Below, piece by piece: positions 1 to 5,579 of a stretch of DNA of 11,433 nucleotides. The notes beneath the pieces are model-generated. The model was not told where the DNA came from. It saw nothing but the letters and a program-made list of their open reading frames with translations, and did no database searches. How positions within the stretch are numbered: position 1 is the stretch's first letter; every line of letters starts with the position of its first letter. This stretch comes from Heyndrickxia sporothermodurans. Its GTDB lineage: Bacteria > Bacillota > Bacilli > Bacillales > Bacillaceae_C. Both the position numbers and the translations under genes were made by a program. The stretch is from the NCBI RefSeq assembly GCF_016785185.1, contig NZ_JAEKDY010000112.1. One strand, written 5' to 3'.

Positions 1-68
1 CTCACAAGGCCCACATTATCCCAATGAACGGAGAGAGTTATCGTCTCAAAGAAACATATTCGAAGTAA
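1..68 (+). CDS. istB: IS21-family IstB helper ATPase, C-terminal end only
   Basis: The frame starting at base 3 is open from the window edge and reads HKAHIIPMNGESYRLKETYSK before a TAA at 66-68. The ending H-x-x-HI-x-x-MNGESYRLK is typical of IstB, the AAA+ helper protein that works with the IstA transposase in IS21-family elements. Only about 21 residues are in the window, so neither the ATPase motifs nor IstA can be checked. The repeat-bearing sequence immediately downstream looks like an IS21 right end, which supports the assignment. Confidence is moderate because the fragment is short. Confidence 0.72.
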   Translation, partial: HKAHIIPMNGESYRLKETYSK

Positions 69-127
69 CAAAAGGGTGGTCAACTTTTACATGAGCGACA
101 TGGTCAACTTTTGGGTTGACATTTACA
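1..127 (+). mobile_element. Right end of an IS21-family insertion sequence
   Basis: Just after the istB stop there are three related 14-mers: GGTCAACTTTTACA at 78-91, GGTCAACTTTTGGG at 102-115 and GGTTGACATTTACA at 114-127. The first two sit in a 24-bp period (TGGTCAACTTTT at 77-88 and 101-112). Multiple short terminal repeats next to the istB end are characteristic of IS21-family ends. I place the outer boundary near 127, after TTTACA, because the Lys/Thr/Pro-rich linker of the CAP gene begins there. The exact base is uncertain because the left end and the target duplication lie outside the window. Confidence 0.65.
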
Positions 128-657
128 TACAAAAGAAGGTAAAACCGGTTAAGCCTACAACAACAAAAAAAGCAAAGCCTGTTACACAAAATAAACCAAG
201 TACTGGGCAAACAAGCAAGACAACTCCAGCAAAATCAACAACACCTACTACTTCAACTACACAAAAAGCTGATTACAGTTTAAATGCTTTTGAAAAGCAA
301 GTAGTAGATTTAACGAATAAAGAACGTGCGATAAATGGTCTTCCTGCACTTAAGATTGATACCGAATTAAGTAAAGTTGCTCGTACAAAATCTAATGATA
401 TGGCAAAAAATAAATACTTTGATCACACAAGTCCAACATATGGTTCACCGTTTGATATGATGAAGAAATTTGGTATTTCCTATCGTTCAGCAGGTGAAAA
501 TATCGCAATGGGTCAACGTTCACCTGAAGAGGTTGTAAATGCTTGGATGAACAGTGAAGGTCACCGCGCAAATATTTTAAACAAAAACTATACACATATT
601 GGTGTTGGATATGTAGAAAATGGGAACTACTGGACTCAAGAATTCATCGGAAAATAA
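76..657 (+). pseudogene. ykwD: ykwD-like CAP/SCP-domain protein, 5' end removed by IS insertion
   Basis: The frame encodes a low-complexity Lys/Thr/Pro linker (about residues 22-65) and then a complete CAP (SCP/PR-1) domain to the C-terminus. CAP signatures are visible: YFDH, AGENIA, NSEGHRANIL and HIGVGY, ending WTQEFIGK. This closely resembles the C-terminal half of Bacillus YkwD, an exported protein of about 250 residues. Here no signal peptide precedes the linker. The first ~20 codons (GTG at 76, or ATG at 91) are IS21 terminal repeat read in frame, and no proper SD precedes either start. I infer that the insertion separated the CAP region from its promoter, ribosome site and secretion signal. 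Any product would stay in the cytosol, so it is probably non-functional, although the CAP frame itself is intact. Confidence 0.75.
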
Positions 658-667
658 TCGCTATAGT

Positions 668-699
668 AGACAACCTTCTTTCATGAGGGTTGTCTTTTT
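668..699 (+). terminator. Intrinsic terminator after the ykwD-like gene
   Basis: GACAACCTTC at 669-678 pairs with GAGGGTTGTC at 685-694 (one G-U pair) around a six-base loop, followed by five T residues. It begins 11 bases after the CAP stop codon and is a standard Rho-independent terminator. Confidence 0.85.
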
Positions 700-786
700 G
701 TCTTTTGAATCATAGCCATGAATCATATTTCTTAAAATTAGTGCATATAGTGTAGGGACAAGTACTAATTTTGGGGGATTGATATT

Positions 787-933
787 ATGGCATATAAATA
801 TTCTAAAGGATGGTATGTTCAGAAGTTAAAAGAAAAAGGAATCCGCTATCACCCAATAGGAAGAAAAAAACTAGAGCTTTACAAAACATGGGTTGTACGG
901 AATCTTTATAATGAGAAGTTAAAGAAAAATTAA
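787..933 (+). CDS. YflJ-like micro-protein (DUF2639-type), 48 aa
   Basis: An ATG at 787 is preceded by a G-rich SD (GGGGGAT, 773-779) at good spacing, and the frame runs 48 codons to TAA at 931-933. The product starts MAYKYSKGWYVQKLKEKGIR and continues with a basic, Tyr/Lys-rich tail that includes LELYKTWVVRNLY. This pattern matches what I recall of the small YflJ family (DUF2639) of Bacillus, whose function is unknown. There is no membrane segment or signal peptide. The gene is flanked by its own upstream gap and by the hairpin at 942-968, so it is probably monocistronic. The call rests on the SD, an intact frame and family resemblance. Confidence 0.72.
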   Translation: MAYKYSKGWYVQKLKEKGIRYHPIGRKKLELYKTWVVRNLYNEKLKKN

Positions 934-941
934 TATTAAAA

Positions 942-968
942 AAAGAACTCGCTTTTTGCGAGTTCTTT
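942..968. terminator. Bidirectional terminator between yflJ-like and GNAT genes
   Basis: AAAGAACTCGC at 942-952 and GCGAGTTCTTT at 958-968 form an 11-bp perfect stem with a TTTTT loop. On the minus strand the stem is followed by a T-rich run, so it fits best as the terminator of the acetyltransferase gene, whose stop codon (967-969) overlaps the stem. It lies 8 bases after the plus-strand micro-gene and probably ends that transcript too, although the plus-side T run is short. Confidence 0.8.
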
Positions 969-1530
969 ATGCTTCAAGGGCATGTGTTTCATTGTTAGCT
1001 GTTTGCTGCCGCATCATATATAGTGAATAAAGATCTTTTGAAATTTCATATAAATCATATATATATTCTTTTGCATTTAATTGATCAAATACAACTTTCC
1101 GAGATTCATTCGCTTTTATAACATATGGAAGTTTTTCTGCAGCTTTTATAGAACGAATATTTTCTTTGCGAATTCGCATGAAAATCGTTTCAATACCTAA
1201 TTCATAAAAAGCCTCGTTAAAAAATGCCTCTTTTGCATGTTTATTATACCCTTTCCCATGGTACGGTTTTCCGATCCATGTACCTAAAAATCCTGCACCA
1301 TTTTCAATATCATATAAATTGATCGTGCCAATTGGATTTCCCCATTCATCAATTATTGTCCGCGATATGAGTTCTCCTTTTTCTTCGGCTTCTATTGTAT
1401 GTTTCGTTAAAAATAGAAACTCGTCATGGGAATTTGCTTTATGACGAACAAAAGGAAAGACTTCCGGGTGTACCATCAAATCGAATAGAATGTGGCTTTC
1501 TTGACCAATTAATTCGCGTTTCTTGAGCAT
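967..1530 (-). CDS. RimJ/RimL-type GNAT N-acetyltransferase
   Basis: This 187-residue protein has the GNAT fold signatures. Residues 87-96 (GKPYHGKGYN) are the acetyl-CoA pyrophosphate-binding motif. The central strand is GNPIGTINLYDIE, and NIRSIKAAEKLPY (124-136) is the C-terminal motif. Spacing fits the RimJ/RimL subfamily, which acetylates protein N-termini or small substrates such as antibiotics and polyamines. The substrate cannot be read from sequence. The ATG at 1530 follows a strong SD (GGAGGG) six bases upstream. That SD lies in a potential hairpin and is part of a long structured leader (1531-1680), so translation is probably regulated. The gene lies 275 bases downstream of the dedA stop with no clear terminator between them, so read-through from uppP-dedA is possible. 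Confidence 0.88.
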   Translation of the reverse strand: MLKKRELIGQESHILFDLMVHPEVFPFVRHKANSHDEFLFLTKHTIEAEEKGELISRTIIDEWGNPIGTINLYDIENGAGFLGTWIGKPYHGKGYNKHAKEAFFNEAFYELGIETIFMRIRKENIRSIKAAEKLPYVIKANESRKVVFDQLNAKEYIYDLYEISKDLYSLYMMRQQTANNETHALEA

Positions 1531-1680
1531 GACGATCCCTCCAATGAGGGCAGTTTTCCCCTAAGTAGGAAGATCCACCCTCGAAATTTTTTAAAGTTGC
1601 GTAAAAAATTTCGGGGTGGGAATCGAACCCACTAGGACCAGTCAAGAAACTTTTCTGGTGGCGCACCATTTGCCTTCCCT
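1531..1680 (-). promoter_or_regulatory. Structured 5' leader of the GNAT gene, putative SD-masking RNA switch
   Basis: Read on the minus strand in transcript order, the leader holds a TGGTG/CACCA hairpin (near 1668-1656) and a tRNA T-arm-like hairpin, GTGGG-TTCGATT-CCCAC (1632-1616). Next is an 11-bp A/T stem (1613-1603 with 1592-1582) whose outer extension pairs CCACCC (1619-1614) with GGGTGG (1580-1575). Then come AGGGTGGATC (1581-1572), resembling the T-box element AGGGTGGNACC, CCCTC (1550-1546), and the SD GAGGG (1541-1537). CCACCC can pair with GTGGG or GGGTGG, and CCCTC can pair with the upstream GAGGG or the SD. One set of pairings exposes the SD and the other hides it. No specifier loop, F-box or AG bulge of a canonical T-box is recognised, so the class and ligand are unknown. 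Confidence 0.55.
1537..1550 (-). promoter_or_regulatory. SD-sequestering hairpin of the GNAT gene
   Basis: On the minus strand CCCTC-ATTG-GAGGG forms a 5-bp hairpin with a four-base loop. Its 3' arm is the SD, GGAGGG, six bases before the ATG at 1530. The 5' arm can alternatively pair with GAGGG at 1582-1578, leaving the ribosome site open. Confidence 0.6.
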
Positions 1681-1715
1681 AAATGCTGTATATAAACTTG
1701 TGTAATTATTTTCTG

Positions 1716-1742
1716 ATTGTATATTACAATAAATTTCAGCAA
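1716..1742 (-). promoter_or_regulatory. Possible promoter for the GNAT leader, overlapping a palindrome
   Basis: On the minus strand TTGCTG (1742-1737) and TACAAT (1721-1716) lie 15 bases apart, a short spacer for a vegetative promoter. The -10-like box sits in a perfect palindrome, ATTGTA-TAT-TACAAT (1716-1730). A start just downstream would produce an RNA containing the whole structured leader. The spacing makes this tentative. Confidence 0.3.
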
Positions 1743-1804
1743 TTGAAAATAGGTTTTTTATTAATTTTTTTTGACTATTTATCCCTCGTTTCGACAAATT
1801 ATTT

Positions 1805-2401
1805 TTACTTCTTCTTTTTGATAAAGTAATGATAACTAAAGTAAAGTAATAAAGAAAAACAAGCAATTAATATAATTGGTTTTATGTAGGCAGACGCTAC
1901 GACACTTATCGAATTCCAATGCTGGTTTAATTGCATCCCTATTAAAAGAAAAAGAATGGTCCAAGGCAGCATAGCCGCAATCGTATAGATTAAAAATTGA
2001 TGAAAGGGCATCCTTGCAATGCCTGCTGGAATTGAAATCGCATGGCGTACGATAGGAATAAATCTCGCCGTAAAAATAACGATCGTTCCATATTTATTAA
2101 ACCATAATTCAGCAGCATCTAAATGACTACGTTTTATTAACAAAAACTTTCCGTATTTTTCAAAAAAAGGACGTCCGCCATACACACCGAGCCAATAAAG
2201 AAAAAGTTGGGCGATCGTTCCCCCAATTATTCCCGCAAGTAAGGCAGCAAAAAAGGATATGTCCCCATTAGAAATTAAATAGCCACCATATCCTAAAACG
2301 ACTTCGCTTGGTATAACTTCAATCATTAAAGCAATAGTAATACCGAAAAAACCATATTGACCAAGTAGTTCAAGTATATTTGTGACCCAGTCAGCAGTCA
2401 T
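1805..2401 (-). CDS. DedA-family membrane protein, possible lipid-carrier transporter
   Basis: From the ATG at 2401 the product is 198 residues. It has hydrophobic segments around 18-45, 50-75, 105-125, 135-155 and 172-192, and a basic C-terminus. DedA signatures are present: acidic residues in IEVIPSE (28 and 33), RFIPIVRH (113-120, with the conserved Arg pair) and a Gly-rich turn at IPAGIAR. DedA proteins include UptA, shown in Firmicutes to return undecaprenyl phosphate to the cytoplasmic face; others have unclear substrates. I prefer ATG 2401 over an in-frame TTG at 2416 because GGAG (2414-2411) overlaps that TTG and lies nine bases before the ATG. The SD directly follows the uppP stop (2417-2419), so the two genes are probably translationally coupled. 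Assignment to UptA itself is inference. Confidence 0.85.
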   Translation of the reverse strand: MTADWVTNILELLGQYGFFGITIALMIEVIPSEVVLGYGGYLISNGDISFFAALLAGIIGGTIAQLFLYWLGVYGGRPFFEKYGKFLLIKRSHLDAAELWFNKYGTIVIFTARFIPIVRHAISIPAGIARMPFHQFLIYTIAAMLPWTILFLLIGMQLNQHWNSISVVASAYIKPIILIACFSLLLYFSYHYFIKKKK

Positions 2402-2416
2402 ATTATTCAACTCCAA

Positions 2417-3199
2417 TTAAAAAATTCCTAAAGTTTGTAATAGAATAATCGAGATTCCAAGAATCCAAACATAATAGGCAAAGATTTTAAGAGATCGCTT
2501 CTTTAAAAAATTCACCATTCCAACAATTGCTAAATAGCCAAAAATAGCTGAAGCAACGGTCCCAAAAAGAAGTCCAGTAAGTGTTACAGACTCTACTTGT
2601 CCAGAAAAAATATCTTTCCCTTGTAACACGATCCCACCTAGAATGGCTGGTGTAGATAATAAAAATGAAAAATATGCTGCCGTTTCCCTATCTAATTTTC
2701 TAAATAGTCCTGCTGCAATCGTCAAACCTGATCGAGACAATGCTGGGAAGATTGCTGCTGCTTGAAAGGATCCAATGATAAAAGCATCTGAATAACGTAT
2801 ATCTTCTAAATTTTTTTCGCCTTTTTTTGCTTTTTCTGCAAACCAGAGGACGAAACCGGTAACCAGAAATTCCCAACCTATTGTGCTGCCAGTCTTCGAT
2901 ATTTCATCAAAATAATCTTTAAATAAAAGACCGATAACAACAGCTGGTATTGTACCGACTATCATTACAAGTGATAATTTACTAAAAGGATTGCAAATCA
3001 TTTTCCATAATTCACTTTTATAAACGACAATAATGGCTAATAATGTCCCCACATGTAGCATCGTATCAAGAAAAAGTCCTGCCTCATCCAACCCAAATAA
3101 ATGTCTGCCGATATACAAATGCCCGGTACTCGAGATTGGTAAAAACTCGGTTAAACCTTGGATAATTCCTAATATGAACGCTTGAATATTCGATAACAA
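2417..3199 (-). CDS. uppP: Undecaprenyl-diphosphate phosphatase (UppP/BacA family)
   Basis: This multi-pass membrane enzyme dephosphorylates undecaprenyl diphosphate to regenerate the carrier lipid for peptidoglycan and other wall polymers. High activity gives bacitracin tolerance. The (E/Q)xxxE motif is seen as QGLTE (14-18), followed by FLPISSTGH. The second signature is PALSRSGLT (152-160), where the usual PG(x)SRS has Ala in place of Gly. The frame is open from a TTG at 3235, but I choose the TTG at 3199. GTAGGTGAT (3211-3203) is a good SD for it, and the product then starts directly at the first transmembrane segment (260 aa; relatives are about 260-280). The next gene, dedA, begins right after this stop, forming a carrier-lipid recycling unit. 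Confidence 0.9.
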   Translation of the reverse strand: MLSNIQAFILGIIQGLTEFLPISSTGHLYIGRHLFGLDEAGLFLDTMLHVGTLLAIIVVYKSELWKMICNPFSKLSLVMIVGTIPAVVIGLLFKDYFDEISKTGSTIGWEFLVTGFVLWFAEKAKKGEKNLEDIRYSDAFIIGSFQAAAIFPALSRSGLTIAAGLFRKLDRETAAYFSFLLSTPAILGGIVLQGKDIFSGQVESVTLTGLLFGTVASAIFGYLAIVGMVNFLKKRSLKIFAYYVWILGISIILLQTLGIF

Positions 3200-3340
3200 A
3201 AAATCACCTACTTTATGTATTGTAAATTTGGACAACTATTAAATACATATGCAAAGCATTCTAAGAAAATAATGAAAAAAATTATTTAGAAAAAGAAATT
3301 AAGAAGTTGTTTAAATGTGAATAAACTCTATCAATTTTCA

Positions 3341-3346
3341 TATAAT
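3341..3346 (+). promoter_or_regulatory. -10 box of the gene at 3379
   Basis: A perfect TATAAT lies 33 bases upstream of the ATG. The hexamer 17 bases upstream (TGAATA, 3318-3323) is a poor -35, so the promoter may depend on an activator or another factor. The same gap must hold the divergent uppP promoter, which I could not place. Confidence 0.5.
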
Positions 3347-3378
3347 AGACTGATACTTCTTGGATAGGGTGAAAAGAA

Positions 3379-4131
3379 ATGAATATAAAAGAGTATTATT
3401 CCTCTTTGAAGAATGTGTATTTTAATCAATTAGTTATTATTGGCGTTTCGGCAACAATCTGCATATTTATTATGATCTATTTTGAAATAACGATATTTCA
3501 TAAATTGATTTTTATTTCGATCGGTACATTATTAGTCTATTTCTATAGTAAATACTTTTATTTTTCATATCGAGAATCAAAAGCATCGAACCTTTTAAAC
3601 TCGCAAGAAAAAGTATTGCAACATAATCAATTTTTATTATTACAGGAAACAAACCCTAGTTTTCAATTAAAACTTTTTAAAAGTAATGGGATTTGTGAAT
3701 GGGAAATTTCTGAAGTTAAAAAAGGCTCAATGATGAAAACAAAGTATCGGTCCCATTTATTTGAGTTAAAAAAACGGGATGGAAGTACACTAGCACTATT
3801 TAAAATCCCTCGTTTTCAAAAATCGGTATTAGAAATAATCGCTTCGGATAAAAAAATGAGACTTAATTTCGTTACCAAAGGGAAAGGCAAAGAAATTTTT
3901 TCTTTAAATCAACAACAATTCTCAATCGATAAAAATTCTTCAATCATTCAACTGTTAAAAGATGGAACTGTGTTAATGAAAAGTGAAATAGGGTTAATGC
4001 CGCTTAATTGGCAAAAGCAGTTTGCGCCCAATACGCCAATTATTGAAATAAACGAAAAAGTTGAATTGCTAGATTTTTATATTGCTGTTTGTCTACTTAT
4101 CTATTGCCTACAAAAGTATAAAAAGTTGTAA
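3379..4131 (+). CDS. Unrecognised membrane-anchored protein, 250 aa
   Basis: I do not recognise this gene with confidence. The ATG at 3379 has a clear SD (AGGGTGA, 3366-3372). Two hydrophobic segments near the N-terminus (about 17-37 and 40-62) form a probable membrane hairpin. A soluble, Lys-rich region of about 165 residues follows, with alternating short hydrophobic strands such as QLKLFKSNGICEWEIS, SLFELKKRDGSTLALFKIP-like turns and LMKSEIGLMPLNWQKQF. A final hydrophobic stretch (about 226-243) ends in a basic tail. The repeated beta-strand pattern with G/D turns is reminiscent of tubby-C-terminal-like (YxjI/scramblase-type) domains, but that is a weak impression. The gene has its own promoter-like box and terminator, so it appears monocistronic and gives no operon clue. 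Confidence 0.7.
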   Translation: MNIKEYYSSLKNVYFNQLVIIGVSATICIFIMIYFEITIFHKLIFISIGTLLVYFYSKYFYFSYRESKASNLLNSQEKVLQHNQFLLLQETNPSFQLKLFKSNGICEWEISEVKKGSMMKTKYRSHLFELKKRDGSTLALFKIPRFQKSVLEIIASDKKMRLNFVTKGKGKEIFSLNQQQFSIDKNSSIIQLLKDGTVLMKSEIGLMPLNWQKQFAPNTPIIEINEKVELLDFYIAVCLLIYCLQKYKKL

Positions 4132-4136
4132 CTCAC

Positions 4137-4177
4137 ATCTATAGGTTTTAATTTTGTTGCTCCTATAGATTTTTTTA
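4137..4177 (+). terminator. Intrinsic terminator after the membrane protein gene
   Basis: ATCTATAGG (4137-4145) pairs perfectly with CCTATAGAT (4162-4170) around a 16-base loop and is followed by a run of seven T residues. It lies six bases after the stop codon. Confidence 0.82.
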
Positions 4178-4211
4178 TGGACTTTAAACCTAGTTCTTTG
4201 GTATTATTTCT

Positions 4212-4240
4212 TTGTGATTTCACATTAATAGGAATAATTT
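4212..4240 (+). promoter_or_regulatory. Possible promoter and small palindrome upstream of the EAL-HDOD gene
   Basis: TTGTGA (4212-4217) and TAATTT (4235-4240) are 17 bases apart, a plausible but weak vegetative promoter. The -35 region overlaps a 5-2-5 palindrome, TGTGA-TT-TCACA (4213-4224), which could be a protein-binding site or chance. The SD of the gene, AGGGGAG, lies six bases before ATG 4264. Confidence 0.3.
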
Positions 4241-4263
4241 ACATCGAATAAGGGGAGAATTTC

Positions 4264-5505
4264 ATGGAAGTTTTTGTTGCACGACAACCAATTTTTAATG
4301 AGAATGAAAAAGTAATATCGTACGAATTACTTTACCGTAATAATAAAGTAAATGCATTTCCTAATATTGACGGAGATCAAGCAACAGCTGATGTCATCAT
4401 AAATAGTTTTTTAAATATCGGTATTGATAACCTTTCATCCGGATTACCTTGTTTTATAAACTTTACAGAAAATCTACTTCAACAAAAAGTTCCCACCTAT
4501 TTCCCCCCGAGAGAAATCGTTGTTGAAATACTAGAAAATATTTTACCGTCCCCCGAACTTCTTACCATTTGTATGGAGTTAAAAAATCAAGGTTATCGAA
4601 TCGCTTTAGATGATTACATATTCCATGAGAAGAATATTTATTCGTTGGAATTATTAAAAGTAGTCGATATTGTGAAAATAGATTTTTTGAATACAGATAC
4701 AGTGAATCGAAAAAAGATTGAAACGATTGTTAAACAGTTTAATCTAAAATTATTAGCGGAAAAGGTTGAGACTCGAGAACAATTTGAACTTGCAAAAAGA
4801 AGCGGGTACAGCTATTTTCAAGGTTATTTTTTTAGTAAACCTGTAATTGTTTCAACATTTGATATTCCCGCATCTTTCAACTCTTATTTTCAAATTATAA
4901 ATAAATTATCTTATGAAGACGTAAGTTTTGAAGCTGTAAGTCAAATCATTGAACAAGACTTATCTTTATCGTATAAATTGCTAAAATTAATCAATTCCCC
5001 CGCATATCGTCCAAAACATAAAATTCATTCCATACCTCAAGCAATAATATTATTAGGTTTAATTGAGATTAAAAGGTGGATTTACGTGTTAGCCGTCAGA
5101 GAAAATGCTGGATGGCGTCAACAGCTTTCAGATGAGGTAAAAACTATTTGCTTAACAAGAGCTAAATGTTGTGAAATTATTGCGGAAAAATATATTGGAA
5201 AGGGTCAGTCTCCAAGTTATTTTTTATTAGGCCTTTTTTCTCTAATGGATACTATTTTATCCATTCCGATGGAAACGATATTAGATAAACTCCCACTTGA
5301 TGACACGATTTATAATGCTTTATGTGGGGAGGAAAATGAAATGAGAGGAGTACTGGAATTGGTTATTTCAATCGAAAAAGGGGAATGGGAACTCATGGAG
5401 CGATTATTAAATAAAAGTGGTATAGATTCTAGTAAGCTACCATCTATTTATCAACAGGCATTGAAGTGGAGTGTAAATGTGTTAAATGAAGACTATTTAG
5501 ATTGA
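4264..5505 (+). CDS. yuxH: EAL-HDOD two-domain signalling protein (YuxH-like)
   Basis: This 413-residue soluble protein joins an EAL domain (about 1-195) to an HDOD domain (about 200-400), the layout and length of Bacillus YuxH. In the EAL part the positions corresponding to metal and c-di-GMP ligands are partly kept: ELL for EAL (21-23), N66, E88, DD (116-117), K138, E166 and Q186. However, the DDFGxGxS loop is replaced by DDYIFHEKN, so phosphodiesterase activity is doubtful and a binding or scaffold role is more likely. The HDOD part carries LINSPAY (242-248) followed by long amphipathic helices. HDOD domains are HD-like folds that usually lack hydrolase residues and act in signalling. The nearest gene, dapF, follows 74 bases later with no strong terminator between, so partial co-transcription is possible. 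Confidence 0.88.
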   Translation: MEVFVARQPIFNENEKVISYELLYRNNKVNAFPNIDGDQATADVIINSFLNIGIDNLSSGLPCFINFTENLLQQKVPTYFPPREIVVEILENILPSPELLTICMELKNQGYRIALDDYIFHEKNIYSLELLKVVDIVKIDFLNTDTVNRKKIETIVKQFNLKLLAEKVETREQFELAKRSGYSYFQGYFFSKPVIVSTFDIPASFNSYFQIINKLSYEDVSFEAVSQIIEQDLSLSYKLLKLINSPAYRPKHKIHSIPQAIILLGLIEIKRWIYVLAVRENAGWRQQLSDEVKTICLTRAKCCEIIAEKYIGKGQSPSYFLLGLFSLMDTILSIPMETILDKLPLDDTIYNALCGEENEMRGVLELVISIEKGEWELMERLLNKSGIDSSKLPSIYQQALKWSVNVLNEDYLD

Positions 5506-5579
5506 ATCTTGATTGAATTCTTTTTTTGTGGCACCCTTAATAAATAAGAAGTAAAGTACTGTTTTGTGGGGGATTAAAT

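Noticed and set aside
742..767. Forespore sigma-G/F-like promoter (TGCATA ... TACTA) upstream of the YflJ-like gene
   Set aside because: The spacing is too short for the sigma-G consensus and the -10 matches only in its last five bases.
1603..1680. A tRNA gene on the minus strand, suggested by a perfect T-arm (GTGGG-TTCGATT-CCCAC)
   Set aside because: The seven bases after the T arm (CCCGAAA) have no matching 5' acceptor strand upstream, there is no proper seven-base anticodon loop on a 5-bp stem, and no CCA follows. It is better treated as part of the GNAT leader.
4213..4224. TGTGA-TT-TCACA as a CRP-type site
   Set aside because: The central spacing is two bases, whereas CRP/FNR half-sites are separated by four to six, and it overlaps a weak -35. 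Kept only as a palindrome of unknown use.
5501..5519. Direct repeat GATTGAAT with T run at the EAL-HDOD gene end as a terminator
   Set aside because: The copies are direct, not inverted. Only a very weak GAAT/ATTC stem can be drawn before the T run, so I did not call a terminator.
5506..5579. Lysine riboswitch before dapF
   Set aside because: The gap is only 74 bases, too short for the known lysine aptamer, and none of its conserved stems were seen.
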